Shown: positions 13,501 to 21,098, counted from the first letter of the stretch. The stretch is 64,000 nt of DNA from Sorangium cellulosum So0157-2 (GCF_000418325.1 NC_021658.1:6187501-6251500), one strand, 5' to 3'. Translations and numbers: made by a program. The notes: a model not told the origin generated them from the sequence alone.

Positions 13501-15778
13501 GGGGAAGGACCTCAGCGGGTGCGACCTGCGGGGCGCGGATCTACGGGAGGCGAAGCTCGTGGGGACCAACCTGAGCGGGGCGCAGCTGGCGGGGGCGCTG
13601 CTCGACGGGGCGGATCTCTCGGGGGCGGCGCTCTCGGGGGCGGATCTGACGGGGGCGACGGCGGTGCGGGCGCGGATGGTGGGCGCGGATCTGACGGGGG
13701 CGAGGCTTGCGTCGGTGAGGCTGCGGGGGGCGAAGCTGGTGAGGGCGCGGGGCGCCGTCTTTGAAGAGTGCGACACGTTCGGCGCTGCGCTGCCCCTGAC
13801 GACGCAGGTCGTGCCGAGCTGGATCGGCGCTGACGGACGTGATGCCCTGGCGATCAGCCCCGACGGGGCGTTGCTCGCTTCCGGCCATGGCCACGAGCTT
13901 TCGCTGTGGGATATGGCGACGGGCAGCGCGCTGCGCATCTTGAGCGGCCATTCCGACCTGGTGAAGAGCATCGCCTTCAGCCCTGATGGGTGCTCTCTCG
14001 CCTCCGCGTCGGCGGACTGCACGGTCCGGCTCTGGGACGTGGCGACGGGCAACCTGCTCTGTGCGTTGAGGGGGCACTCGCGCTGCGTGACGAGCGTGGC
14101 GTTCAGTCCGGATGGGATGACCCTGACCTCCGGCTCCCTCGACGGCACCGTCCGGCTCTGGCAGGTCGCCACGTGCCATGAGATCGGCGTGATTCAAGGT
14201 CATGCGCATGGGGTGACCGCCGTCGCCTTCGCCCCCGGAGGCGACAAGCTGGCCTCGGGATCTCATGATGAGACCGTGCGACTCTGGCAGGTGCCTTCGG
14301 GCCATGTGCTGAGCGTGCTGGAGGGCCACGCACAGTCGGTGGCGAGCCTGGCGTTCAGTCCCGACGGGGCGCTGCTGGCCTCCGGCGCGCGCGATCGCAC
14401 GGTCCGACTATGGCAGGTGTCGTCGGGGGACACGGCGCGTCTGCTGGATGTCGAATCTGCCGCGGTGACGAGCGTGGCGTTCAGCCCCGACGGCGGCACG
14501 CTGGCCATCGGCGCGCTCGACGGCAAGGTACGGCTCTGGAATGTGGCGACGGGGGACGTGCCGTGCGTGCTCGAGGGTCACTCCGACGGGGTGACGAGCG
14601 TAGCGTTCAGCCCCGACGGCGGCACACTGATATCCGGCTCCCATGACAAGACGGTACGGCTCTGGCAGCCTGCTTCAGGGAATGCGCAGCGCGTGTTGAG
14701 GGGTCGATCGCAGCGCCTCCGGGGAATGACGATGAGCCCCGACGGCGCCCTGATCGCGTCGAGCACCTCGGGCGGCCTCCTCCAGCTCTGGCAGCTGCCG
14801 TCAGGAAACGCGCTGCGTACGCTGCAAGGACAACGTTCCAACATGATGGACCTCGCCTTCAGCCCGGATGGTGCGACGCTGGCCGCTGGGCAGAACGACG
14901 CGGTCGTCCGGCTCTGGCAGGTGGGCACCGGCGAGGTCGTGCAGGAGCTCCACGGCCACGCAAACCACGTGACCAGCGTAGCGTTCAGTCCAGACGGCGC
15001 GACGCTCGCCACCGGCTCGTACGACAACACCGTGCGCCTCTGGTCGACGACGACCGGCGCCCAGCTGAGCGTGCTTCGAGCTCACACGGGCTGTATTCGC
15101 AGCGTGGCCTTCAGCCCTGATGGCACGATGCTGGCTTCTGGCTCCGTCGATCGAACCATTTGGCTCTGGCCGATAGCTGGCAAGCACGGAGCGCGCCTGC
15201 TCAAGGGGCGCGGCGACCGGGTCGAGAGCGTGGCCTTCAGCCCCGACGGCGTGAGGTTGGCGTCTGGCGAATCCGACGGCCGCGTCCTCCTGTGGAACGC
15301 GCAGGTAGGCGTTCTGACCGACCGCTTGCCAGGTCATTCCGGCCTGGTCACGAGCGTGGCGTTCAGCCCCGATGGCGCTTTGCTCGCGTCGAGCTCCTAC
15401 GACACCAGCGTTCGCCTCTGGGATGTGGCGACCTGCGAGGTCGTGCGCGTGCTGCGGGGGCACTCCGGTCTGGTGATGAGCGTGGCGTTCTGGTCCGGCG
15501 GCGCGACGCTCGTCACGAGCTCCACCGACGGCACCCTCCGCCTCTGGGACGTGCGCACCGGCGCTTGTCTCGCCGTGCTCCTCAGTCTTCCTGATGGCTG
15601 GGTCGCCTTCCGCCCCGACGGCCGCTACAAGCTGGGCGGCGACGTCGCGGGTGGCTTCTGGCACGCCGCGAACCTCTGCCGCTTCGAGCCTGGCGAGCTC
15701 GACGCGCTCATCCCCGGCCTGCGCATCCCGGACGACGAGCCGCTGCTCCCCATGCCGGCTGCGCCCGGCCGTGACTGA
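10580..15778 (+). CDS. Nucleosidase (PNP/MTAN fold)-NACHT NTPase-pentapeptide-14x WD40 giant protein
   Basis: A 1732-residue modular protein with NLR-like architecture. Residues ~14-350 form a nucleoside phosphorylase/nucleosidase domain: VVTALQDELEAVL, MCGICAGRRGEVSLGDVI, GVEMEAAAIG near 292, then KAVSDHGD. Residues ~385-530 are an unassigned domain. The NACHT module follows, with Walker A GDFGTGKTF near 570 and Walker B LLFDGFDEL near 643. Pentapeptide repeats A(D/N)L(S/R)G occupy ~955-1057. Fourteen WD40 repeats of exactly 42 residues (SPDG...VRLW) fill ~1075-1670, enough for two seven-bladed propellers. In such proteins the repeats sense a trigger, NACHT oligomerises, and the N-terminal enzyme acts as effector, here presumably on a nucleoside or nucleotide pool. 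The GTG start lacks a Shine-Dalgarno sequence. Confidence 0.85.
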   Translation: MSQDIPTRRVDPARVDALVVTALQDELEAVLSLGEAGRDGWREARDPAGFPYYVRELPNDRGKPLRVAAAWSGRMGESAAAARAQGLIDELDPGCLAMCGICAGRRGEVSLGDVIVADRVYSYDEGKRVAAPGGGGDGAFFHDIETYNLERTWNMDAALFAREFERQTPLAAARPPSRASQAWWLRHALYASQAEGGPPPVARPERAERCPGWTDRIGELEAAGVLRIGDGGLELTEAGMAQVRRERLVYPDGPPEARPFCVHIGPIATGKAVQEDAGLFERLKSIGRKVLGVEMEAAAIGYVAERLGRRSIIAKAVSDHGDRDKDDGFRAFACRASAEFLFAFLRRTLEPARPERAEDTGRGRRLRRFSARVGSGHAEHHDDILLPGEGRSDDFLSRVERVCRLREPEGVKIEWFDAPLPFGVYLRVSVNEGGIVRIAPLAALETGISTEAVSAFLEGIDASYRREDPGLVSTLVYGGEPAPEELVRYASARRVRLVRFLEYQGLIDFRGYLAWQNAKLERDPTYPPALYVDQRIALTVGQEEVLRERALDAFAELLDAEHSRFVLVLGDFGTGKTFLLHELARRMGKAGGPLTPVLIEMRALEKARDLNALIAQHLALAGLGKIDLPAFRHMLAEGRIALLFDGFDELAFRVTYDRAVEHFDTLIQAAQGKAAKVVVTSRSQHFISEQQVRSALAERAALLPGYRLARLMPFTGAQIRRFLVNRLGSEEAADVRVRQLADVKDLLGLSANPRMLGFIAEIEEAQLRRASAGDGEITSAGLYQLLLDRWLVWEYERAHPRGAQPGLSVAQRWRAVTELATRLWQRTEQSVSIRELPAELIAALQALGRHELDVDVTRHQIGSGTLLVWDDQENFRFIHQSVLEWLVAREAAEEVQRAGEAAALAQREVSDLMADFFGALAGREAAARWARRALGGAFGAVAAANALRIDGRMGLGVSERMSLAGADLRGQDLSGKDLSGCDLRGADLREAKLVGTNLSGAQLAGALLDGADLSGAALSGADLTGATAVRARMVGADLTGARLASVRLRGAKLVRARGAVFEECDTFGAALPLTTQVVPSWIGADGRDALAISPDGALLASGHGHELSLWDMATGSALRILSGHSDLVKSIAFSPDGCSLASASADCTVRLWDVATGNLLCALRGHSRCVTSVAFSPDGMTLTSGSLDGTVRLWQVATCHEIGVIQGHAHGVTAVAFAPGGDKLASGSHDETVRLWQVPSGHVLSVLEGHAQSVASLAFSPDGALLASGARDRTVRLWQVSSGDTARLLDVESAAVTSVAFSPDGGTLAIGALDGKVRLWNVATGDVPCVLEGHSDGVTSVAFSPDGGTLISGSHDKTVRLWQPASGNAQRVLRGRSQRLRGMTMSPDGALIASSTSGGLLQLWQLPSGNALRTLQGQRSNMMDLAFSPDGATLAAGQNDAVVRLWQVGTGEVVQELHGHANHVTSVAFSPDGATLATGSYDNTVRLWSTTTGAQLSVLRAHTGCIRSVAFSPDGTMLASGSVDRTIWLWPIAGKHGARLLKGRGDRVESVAFSPDGVRLASGESDGRVLLWNAQVGVLTDRLPGHSGLVTSVAFSPDGALLASSSYDTSVRLWDVATCEVVRVLRGHSGLVMSVAFWSGGATLVTSSTDGTLRLWDVRTGACLAVLLSLPDGWVAFRPDGRYKLGGDVAGGFWHAANLCRFEPGELDALIPGLRIPDDEPLLPMPAAPGRD

Positions 15779-15945
15779 GCAGCGTTGCCGACGGTCGGGA
15801 GCCGGGCAAATCCCGATCGAGCCACGTACGCCGCCGGGCTTACTCGGCGACGAGGGGCATCGCCCGCTGGCCGGCCGCAGCCGCGGTGAACTTCGCGCGG
15901 CGCACCCCCGGTGAGGTAAGCTCCGTGTCACCTGGGAGCCCCCCG

Positions 15946-16533
15946 ATGAGCCTTGCCCGGAAGCTGGATCGCCCCGCGACGAGGGCGGACCTCGAAGCGC
16001 TGCCCGACACGATGCGCGGCGAGATCATCGACGGCGACCTCTACGCCTTCCCCCGCCCGCGGGCCCCGCATGGGAGCCTCGAGACCAGCATCGCCGCCGA
16101 CCTCCACGGCCCCTTCCAGAAGCGGCGCAACGGTCCCGGAGGCTGGTGGATCCTCGTCGAGCCCGGCATCGAGCTCCCTCGGGCCCCGGAGATCTCGCCG
16201 GACGTCGCGGGGTGGCGGCGCGAGCGGCTGCCTCGCCTGCCCGTGAAGGAGCCCATCCGCGTCGTGCCGGACTGGGTCTGCGAGGTCCTGTCTCCCCGGA
16301 CGCGTGCTTACGACCTCATCGTCAAGCGACGCTTCTACGCCGAGATCGGCGTGGGGCACCTCTGGTACGTGGATCCCGAGGCGAGATCGCTCGCGGTCAG
16401 CCGCCTCGTCGACGGCAGGTGGCTCGAGCTCGGCGTCCACGGCCCCACGGAGCGGGTGCGCGCCGAGCCCTTCGAAGAGGTGGAGATCGAGCTTTCCGTC
16501 TGGTGGGAAGATCTGGAGCTCGAAAACGACTGA
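15946..16533 (+). CDS. Uma2 family endonuclease (DUF820, PD-(D/E)XK fold)
   Basis: This is a 195-residue Uma2 protein. ATG 15946 is chosen over an upstream in-frame start because GGGAG lies about 10 nt before it and the family N-terminus normally begins just before a tract like RPATRADLEALP. The nuclease core is visible: Asp in EISPDVAGWRRERLP, Glu in VCEVLSP, and a Lys in VKRRFYAEIGV, followed by HLWYVDPEARSLAV. Uma2 proteins are numerous in cyanobacteria and myxobacteria, and their in vivo target is unknown. It sits directly after the NACHT/WD40 gene in the accessory block. A second Uma2 gene of identical length lies at 32110-32697 on the other strand. Confidence 0.85.
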   Translation: MSLARKLDRPATRADLEALPDTMRGEIIDGDLYAFPRPRAPHGSLETSIAADLHGPFQKRRNGPGGWWILVEPGIELPRAPEISPDVAGWRRERLPRLPVKEPIRVVPDWVCEVLSPRTRAYDLIVKRRFYAEIGVGHLWYVDPEARSLAVSRLVDGRWLELGVHGPTERVRAEPFEEVEIELSVWWEDLELEND

Positions 16534-16537
16534 GCGC

Positions 16538-17164
16538 CTAGGTCTTCCCGTCGGCCACCTCGATCACGATCCCCCCGAACCGCGCCTCGTCCGCGCGGCA
16601 CATCACGCCACGGACGACGCAGGCGTGGCTGTCCCGCGGCTCGCCGGTGTCGGCGTAGCGCGCCCCGAAGCCGCCGCAGGTATCGAGGTTGAAGAACTCG
16701 AGCGGCCGCCCGCCCTCGTCGGTGGCCTCGTGCAGGCAGATCCCGCACACCGCGCGCGGGTAGCGCGGCCGCGGCTCCACCGGATCGCCGCAGGTCGGGC
16801 AGCGGTGCGTCCCGTCCGGCATCCCGCTCCCGTCGGCGGTCACGAGCCTCGCGCCGCGCTGTCCCGCGGCGTACCGGTGCAGGCCGCTCACCCCGACGAT
16901 GCTGGCGCGGTCCTCGCTCGCGACCGCGAACAGGCCGGCGCCTGCGCGGACGAGCCCCTCGAGCGCCGCCGCGAAGCCGGGCCGCTCGCCGGTCTCCTCC
17001 CCGCGGTCCTCGTGCCAGGCCGCGATCTCGACGCCCTCCCGCCTGGCCCACGCCTCGATCGCCGCGCGCTGCTCCGCGGCCGAGGCGCACGCGGCGTCCG
17101 TGGAGACGCGGACGTAGGCCACGGCGCGCTCGGGGCTGCCGCGCTTGAACCGGCGCGCTGTCAT
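16538..17164 (-). CDS. Serine-recombinase catalytic domain fused to a Cys-rich zinc-ribbon domain
   Basis: Residues ~12-90 resemble the resolvase N-terminal domain: AVAYVRVST with Ser21 in the nucleophile position, EQRAAIEAWARREGVEI, then WHEDRGEETGERPGF. The usual KLDRLSR segment is replaced by VASEDRASI. There is no recombinase helix-turn-helix. Residues ~125-205 form a Cys-rich unit with CPTCG, AVCGICLHEA, a lone Cys, and CVVRGVMCRA, likely binding two zinc ions. The protein ends 4 bp after the Uma2 gene on the opposite strand. It could be a small invertase-like protein that acts with a partner, or a repurposed phosphoryl-transfer domain. Catalytic competence is uncertain. Confidence 0.7.
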   Translation of the reverse strand: MTARRFKRGSPERAVAYVRVSTDAACASAAEQRAAIEAWARREGVEIAAWHEDRGEETGERPGFAAALEGLVRAGAGLFAVASEDRASIVGVSGLHRYAAGQRGARLVTADGSGMPDGTHRCPTCGDPVEPRPRYPRAVCGICLHEATDEGGRPLEFFNLDTCGGFGARYADTGEPRDSHACVVRGVMCRADEARFGGIVIEVADGKT

Positions 17165-17239
17165 CCAGGAGAAGCAACCGCAGACAGCGCTCGCTGTCCA
17201 GCGCGCCGTGGTCGCGCGTGGCGCGCCGCCCGCCCGGGT

Positions 17240-17253
17240 TACTCTCGAGGCCG
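17240..17253 (+). promoter_or_regulatory. TACTCT -10-like element upstream of the AraC gene
   Basis: TACTCT at 17240-17245 lies 8 nt before ATG 17254, in the same position as other TAnnnT boxes here. Confidence 0.3.
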
Positions 17254-18048
17254 ATGCTCCTCCCGCCGAAAGCGACCGGCCTCGCCGCCCCCACCGGCGT
17301 CGCGCGGCCCTGGCCCTCCGTGCTGGCGACGTGGGGCCCGGGCGAGCGGAGCACGCTCCACGCCCACCATTGCTGCCACCTCGTGCTGGCGCTCGACGGG
17401 GAGCTCCAGGTCAAGACGGCCGACAAGGGCCCGTTCCAGCCGGGAGGCGCCGTCGTCACGGCCCCGGACGTGGCGCACGAGATCGACGCGTCGGGCGCGC
17501 GCGTGCTCCTCGTGTTCATCGAGCCGGAGAGCGACGTCGGCGACGCGCTCGCCCAGGCGCTCGGCGCGTCGACGATCGAGATCGTGGGCCGCGAGGCGGC
17601 GGACCGGCTGCGGTCGCGCATCGCCGCGCCCGACCAGGCCGACGTCGCGGCGGCGCTGCCCGGCGTGCTCGAGGCGCTGGGGATCGCAACCCCGCCGGCC
17701 TCGCCGAGGCCGAGGCACCCCGGGGTCCGGCGCGTGCTGCGCCACCTGCGGGCGGACGCCGGGGGCGCGGACACGTCGCTCGAAGCGCTGGCCCGCGTCG
17801 CGCGGCTCTCGCCCGGGCGGTTCATGCACGCCTTCACGGAGAGCGTCGGCGTGCCGCTGCGTCCCTATCTCCTGTGGCTCAAGGTCGAGCGCGCCGGCGC
17901 GGCGATGGCCGGCGGCGCGACGCTGGCGGAGGCCGCCACCGCAGCGGGCTTCGCGGACGCGGCGCACATGACCCGGACCTTCCGCCGCATGTTCGGGGTG
18001 AGCCCCTCGGACCTGAGACGACGTAGCCAGTTGGTTCAAGACCGGTGA
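17254..18048 (+). CDS. AraC family transcriptional regulator
   Basis: A 264-residue regulator. Residues ~20-110 form a cupin-like sensing domain: PGERSTLHAHHCCHLVLALDG and GAVVTAPDVAHEIDASG, with His residues that could bind a ligand or metal. Residues ~160-260 are the double helix-turn-helix: SLEALARVARLSPGRFMHAF and TLAEAATAAGFADAAHMTRTF, with a terminal FRRMFGVSPSDLRR. The upstream GTG at 17218 is rejected because ATG 17254 has the TACTCT box in front and the added residues are not family-like. It is 24 bp upstream of a DoxX-like gene on the same strand and probably controls it. Confidence 0.85.
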   Translation: MLLPPKATGLAAPTGVARPWPSVLATWGPGERSTLHAHHCCHLVLALDGELQVKTADKGPFQPGGAVVTAPDVAHEIDASGARVLLVFIEPESDVGDALAQALGASTIEIVGREAADRLRSRIAAPDQADVAAALPGVLEALGIATPPASPRPRHPGVRRVLRHLRADAGGADTSLEALARVARLSPGRFMHAFTESVGVPLRPYLLWLKVERAGAAMAGGATLAEAATAAGFADAAHMTRTFRRMFGVSPSDLRRRSQLVQDR

Positions 18049-18072
18049 GGCGCGGATGGCCACCGTGAGGCC

Positions 18073-18534
18073 ATGGCACCTCTGCTCGTCCTCTCGATCT
18101 CGTTCGCGTTGCTCCTCCTCCTCGGTCGACTCGGCGTCAGACACCTCGCGAGCTGGGTGACGTGCTTGCGGTACGCGCTCGCGGCGATGTTCCTGCTCAC
18201 CGCGTCGGCCCACTGGGGGAGCCGGCGCGCCGAGCTCGTGGCCATGGTGCCGCCGGCCCTGCCCTCCCCCGAGCTCCTCGTGACCATCACGGGGGTCCTC
18301 GAGATCGCCGGCGCGGCGGCGCTCCTTATGCCGAGGCTCGCGCCGTGGGCGGCCGCGGGGCTGACGATCCTGCTCGTGGCGATGTTCCCTGCCAACGTGC
18401 ACGCCGCGCGCGCGGGGCTCACCCTCGGCGGCAGCCCGGTGACGCCGCTCGTGCCGCGGACGCTGATCCAGATCGTGTTCCTCGCCGCGACGGTCGCCGT
18501 GGCGATCGGCGGCCGTGGGTCGAAGCGAATGTAG
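18073..18534 (+). CDS. DoxX-like four-helix membrane protein
   Basis: A 153-residue protein with four hydrophobic helices (about residues 3-18, 30-50, 68-105 and 130-146). It has the DoxX-family pattern of a Leu-rich first helix, RYALAAMFLLTASAHWG, ITGVLEIAGAAALLMPRLAPWAA, and MFPANVHAA. The family's roles are poorly defined; some members act in thiosulfate metabolism or redox stress, others are uncharacterised. It probably forms an operon with the AraC gene 24 bp upstream. The membrane location is secure and the function is not. Confidence 0.8.
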   Translation: MAPLLVLSISFALLLLLGRLGVRHLASWVTCLRYALAAMFLLTASAHWGSRRAELVAMVPPALPSPELLVTITGVLEIAGAAALLMPRLAPWAAAGLTILLVAMFPANVHAARAGLTLGGSPVTPLVPRTLIQIVFLAATVAVAIGGRGSKRM

Positions 18535-18867
18535 GAGCGGCGTCGCGTCGCTTCAGGAACGGCCTGCCCGCCGGATGGGACGCGGCCCTCCAAGCCAAAC
18601 CACGGGTTACCCGTCGTCGAGGAGACATATTTGTAAGCCAGATTACTACTCCGCCGCCAAACGGGACACAGCGCTGAGAGCGCAACAGCGCTGCGCGGGT
18701 CGCTGCGGCCGGAGGACGCAGGTCGCGCCTCCTGCGACGGGGCCGCGGCGCGGGCACGATTTCGCCGGTGCTCGCGGCGCGCGGACAGTGCGTTCGGATT
18801 GAACAGGTCACCGGCGCCGTGGCACGGTCGCCGGCTGAACAAACCGCGCTCACACGGAGGGAGACCC
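18535..18867. other. Intergenic region of 333 bp without a visible gene
   Basis: The segment contains a less GC-rich patch around 18620-18665. I find no open frame with coding character, RNA gene or repeat. A GGAGGGAG Shine-Dalgarno stretch just before 18868 belongs to the next gene. Confidence 0.5.
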
Positions 18868-19896
18868 ATGGGCGGAAACAAGGACAGGAAGTCTGGCGCG
18901 AAGGACGCGAAGGCCGGCAAGCGGGATGGCGCGAAGGACGCGAAAGCCGGCAAGAAGGAGGCGAAGGCCAGCAACAAGGAGGCGAAGGCCGGCAACAAGG
19001 AGGCTCGGAGCGCGCGCAAGAGGGATCGCGCGGGCGTGGATCCGGCGGCGCTCATCGCGGAGGCCCGCGCGGACGCGTTCACCGACGAGGCCCCCGAGCG
19101 CGCCTTCGCGCACTTCCGGCCGCTCGCCGAGCGCGTGCCGGCGGCGGATCTGCCCGTCTTCACCGGCCAGCCGCTGCTCATGCGCGCGAACGTCAGGGCC
19201 GCGCTCGACGCGCTCGATCCGCACCTGCCCGCCGCCGTGAGCGCGCTGCGCGAGCCCAGGCTCAAGGAGGTCTTCGAGCTGCCGGCGCTGGTCATGGCGC
19301 TCGACTTCAGCGCGGCGCGCGTGCCGGTCGCGACGCTCAGCGCGGGGGACATCGACAGGATGCTGGCCGAAGGCGCGCCGTGGCGCGAGCTGATGCTGAG
19401 CTACCTCGAGGTGACGTCGCACCCGCTGCTCGGCCTCCTGCCGCGCGAGCGGGTCGCGGCCGTGCGCGCGGGCTCGGGCAAGCTCGACAAGGCGCGCGAC
19501 TTCGTCGCCCTCCCGGGGCTCTTCGCCGAGTTCTCCGGCGCGCTCGCCGGAAAGCACCCGTTCCCTGCCGACAAGCTCGACCTGCTCGCCACGCTGGGCG
19601 GCGCGCTGGTGCAGCAGGTGCGCCCAGGCAACGCCGTCGCCGCGGTGCCGAAGCGCACCGGAGAGTCGATCCTGCGCGACCAGCTCGCGGCGCTCGTCGC
19701 CGAGCGCTACGACCACCTCCAGGTGCTCGCGGCCGTCGCGCTCGGCAAACGCAAGGCCGACGAGCTGTTGCCCGCGCTCCGCGCCGCGGTCGCGCTCGGC
19801 AGCGCGGGCGCGGCCGAGACGCCCGAGGAGGCGCCGGCCGAGGCGCAGGACGGCGCGCCGGCGGAGGCGCTGCAGGGCGCGCCGACCGACGCATAG
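18868..19896 (+). CDS. Hypothetical protein with Lys/Ala-rich repetitive N-terminal tail
   Basis: A 342-residue protein. ATG 18868 is preferred because GGAGGGAG sits 5-12 nt ahead of it. The first ~55 residues are degenerate repeats of the type KDAKAGK, KEAKASN and KEAKAGN, strongly basic and probably disordered, resembling histone H1-like tails. Residues ~60-310 form a helical globular domain I do not recognise, with FTDEAPERAFAHFRPLAERVP and LMRANVRAALDALDPHLPAAV. The C-terminus has acidic EAPAEAQDGAPAEAL repeats. After the TAG stop the frame continues with the same repeat (EGAPAEMPDG) to a TGA at 19927-19929, suggesting that the reading frame was once 11 codons longer. Function unknown. 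Confidence 0.7.
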   Translation: MGGNKDRKSGAKDAKAGKRDGAKDAKAGKKEAKASNKEAKAGNKEARSARKRDRAGVDPAALIAEARADAFTDEAPERAFAHFRPLAERVPAADLPVFTGQPLLMRANVRAALDALDPHLPAAVSALREPRLKEVFELPALVMALDFSAARVPVATLSAGDIDRMLAEGAPWRELMLSYLEVTSHPLLGLLPRERVAAVRAGSGKLDKARDFVALPGLFAEFSGALAGKHPFPADKLDLLATLGGALVQQVRPGNAVAAVPKRTGESILRDQLAALVAERYDHLQVLAAVALGKRKADELLPALRAAVALGSAGAAETPEEAPAEAQDGAPAEALQGAPTDA

Positions 19897-20142
19897 GAGG
19901 GCGCGCCGGCCGAGATGCCGGACGGATGACCCGACCTCGATCTCGATGAGGGAGCCGGTACCGCAGGTCCGGCCTCTGGCCACGGTCGGCGAGCCACGCG
20001 CCGGGGACCAACGCTGGATGCCGCTATCTGCGGCTCGCCGCCGGAGGCGGCCATGCGCCGGCGCTGCTGATTCTTGTCCCAGATCCCGATACGGCGATAG
20101 AGAGGCGCCCGGTGGGCTCGACGAGGACGGCGTGGCACGTGC

Positions 20143-21006
20143 TTGCTGGTGGCGCTGCTGAGCCAGCGCGGCTCGCGCCGGTTCGAGGTGCGCAGCGAGG
20201 TGCCGCTGTCCGCCGAGCCGCTGCGGGCCGACTACCTGCTCTTGCGCAGGAGCGCCGAGCCCAGCGAGCCGGCCGGCACGCTCAGGAGGCTGTGGGACCT
20301 GTTGCCCAGCGAGGCGATCGTCGAGTTCAAGAGCGTCGGCCGGCCCTATCGCCGCCGTAACCTCGACCGGCTGTACAGCTACCTGCTCCTGTACTTCGCG
20401 GACACGCCGGAGCGGCTCGAGCAGCGGAGCGACCTGTGCGGGGTGCTGCTCGTTCCGTCGCGCACGAGGTCGCTCGACGTGGACGCGGCGGCGCTCGGCA
20501 TGGAATGGAGGGACCTCGGCGATGGCTACTGGCAGCTCCGGGGCGCGGCCTTCGCGCTCATCGTCGCGGAGATCGACCGGGTGGCAGAGGCCGAGGGCGA
20601 CGATCTGCTACGCTTGTTCGGCCACGGCGAGGCCCAGACGCGCGAGGCCCGAAGGTGGCTGGCTCAGCAGCTCGGCGCCGAGGAGATGGCCATGGAGATG
20701 CAGGATTTGGAAGGCTTCGACGAGGTCGTCCGGAAGCTCGTGGCGACCCTGCCCCCCGAGCAGGTGCTCGCGGCCTACGCCCCCGAGCAGCGCATGGCGG
20801 GGCTGCCGCCGGAGCAACGGCTGGCCGGGCTGCCGCCGGAGCAACGGCTGGCCGGGCTGCCGCCGGAGCAACGGCTGGCCGGGCCGCCGCCGGAGCAAGT
20901 GCTGCTCGCGATGCCTGACGACGCGCTGCGCGCGCTGTCCGACGCCTACCTGGAGACGCTCTCGGCGGAGACACGCGCCGCCATCCGCGCGCGCATCGGG
21001 CGGTAG
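20143..21006 (+). CDS. PD-(D/E)XK (Rpn/DUF4351-like) protein with PPEQRLAG repeats; 5' end probably frameshifted
   Basis: The 287-codon frame carries a nuclease-like core: Asp in LRADYLLLRR, then AIVEFKSVGRPYRRRNLDRL with the ExK pair, and LYSYLLLYF. Towards the C-terminus a nine-residue unit, LPPEQRLAG, is repeated (three near-identical 27-bp copies at 20800-20880 with degenerate copies either side), followed by DALRALSDAYLETLSAETR. The frame has no ATG or GTG before TTG 20143. In the adjacent frame, GTG 20112 encodes GSTRTAWHVL, and dropping one base near 20142 fuses it to LLVALLSQRGSRRFEV, a natural N-terminus for this family. The true gene is therefore likely 20112-21006 with a +1 error or mutation. 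Its role is unknown; Rpn proteins are transposon-related nucleases. Confidence 0.65.
   Translation: MLVALLSQRGSRRFEVRSEVPLSAEPLRADYLLLRRSAEPSEPAGTLRRLWDLLPSEAIVEFKSVGRPYRRRNLDRLYSYLLLYFADTPERLEQRSDLCGVLLVPSRTRSLDVDAAALGMEWRDLGDGYWQLRGAAFALIVAEIDRVAEAEGDDLLRLFGHGEAQTREARRWLAQQLGAEEMAMEMQDLEGFDEVVRKLVATLPPEQVLAAYAPEQRMAGLPPEQRLAGLPPEQRLAGLPPEQRLAGPPPEQVLLAMPDDALRALSDAYLETLSAETRAAIRARIGR
20800..20880 (+). repeat. 27-bp tandem repeat, three units, within the Rpn-like gene
   Basis: Three consecutive 27-bp units starting GGGCTGCCGCCGG encode LPPEQRLAG. Less perfect copies flank them (GLPPEQ-type before, PPPEQVL after). Copy-number change would keep the frame. Confidence 0.85.
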
Positions 21007-21083
21007 CGGCGGGAGGATCCGCGGTGCCACGTGTCGGGCGAGATCGGCCTGAGGTGACCAGGCGGCGGCGCGAGGAGGTCGTC

Positions 21084-21098
21084 TGTTAGACTGGCGCC
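21084..21098 (+). promoter_or_regulatory. TGTTAGACTG box, leaderless-type start element
   Basis: TGTTAGACTG at 21084-21093 gives TAGACT 6 nt before GTG 21099, identical in sequence and spacing to the box before the NACHT/WD40 gene at 10580. Confidence 0.5.

Noticed and set aside
13540..15931. Minus-strand frames under the WD40 repeats
   Set aside because: They mirror the repeat periodicity of the plus-strand WD40 units (antisense shadow), with no own start signal.
16538..17164. Active mobile element resolvase
   Set aside because: No inverted repeats, no transposase and no recombinase DNA-binding domain; the catalytic segment is degenerate.
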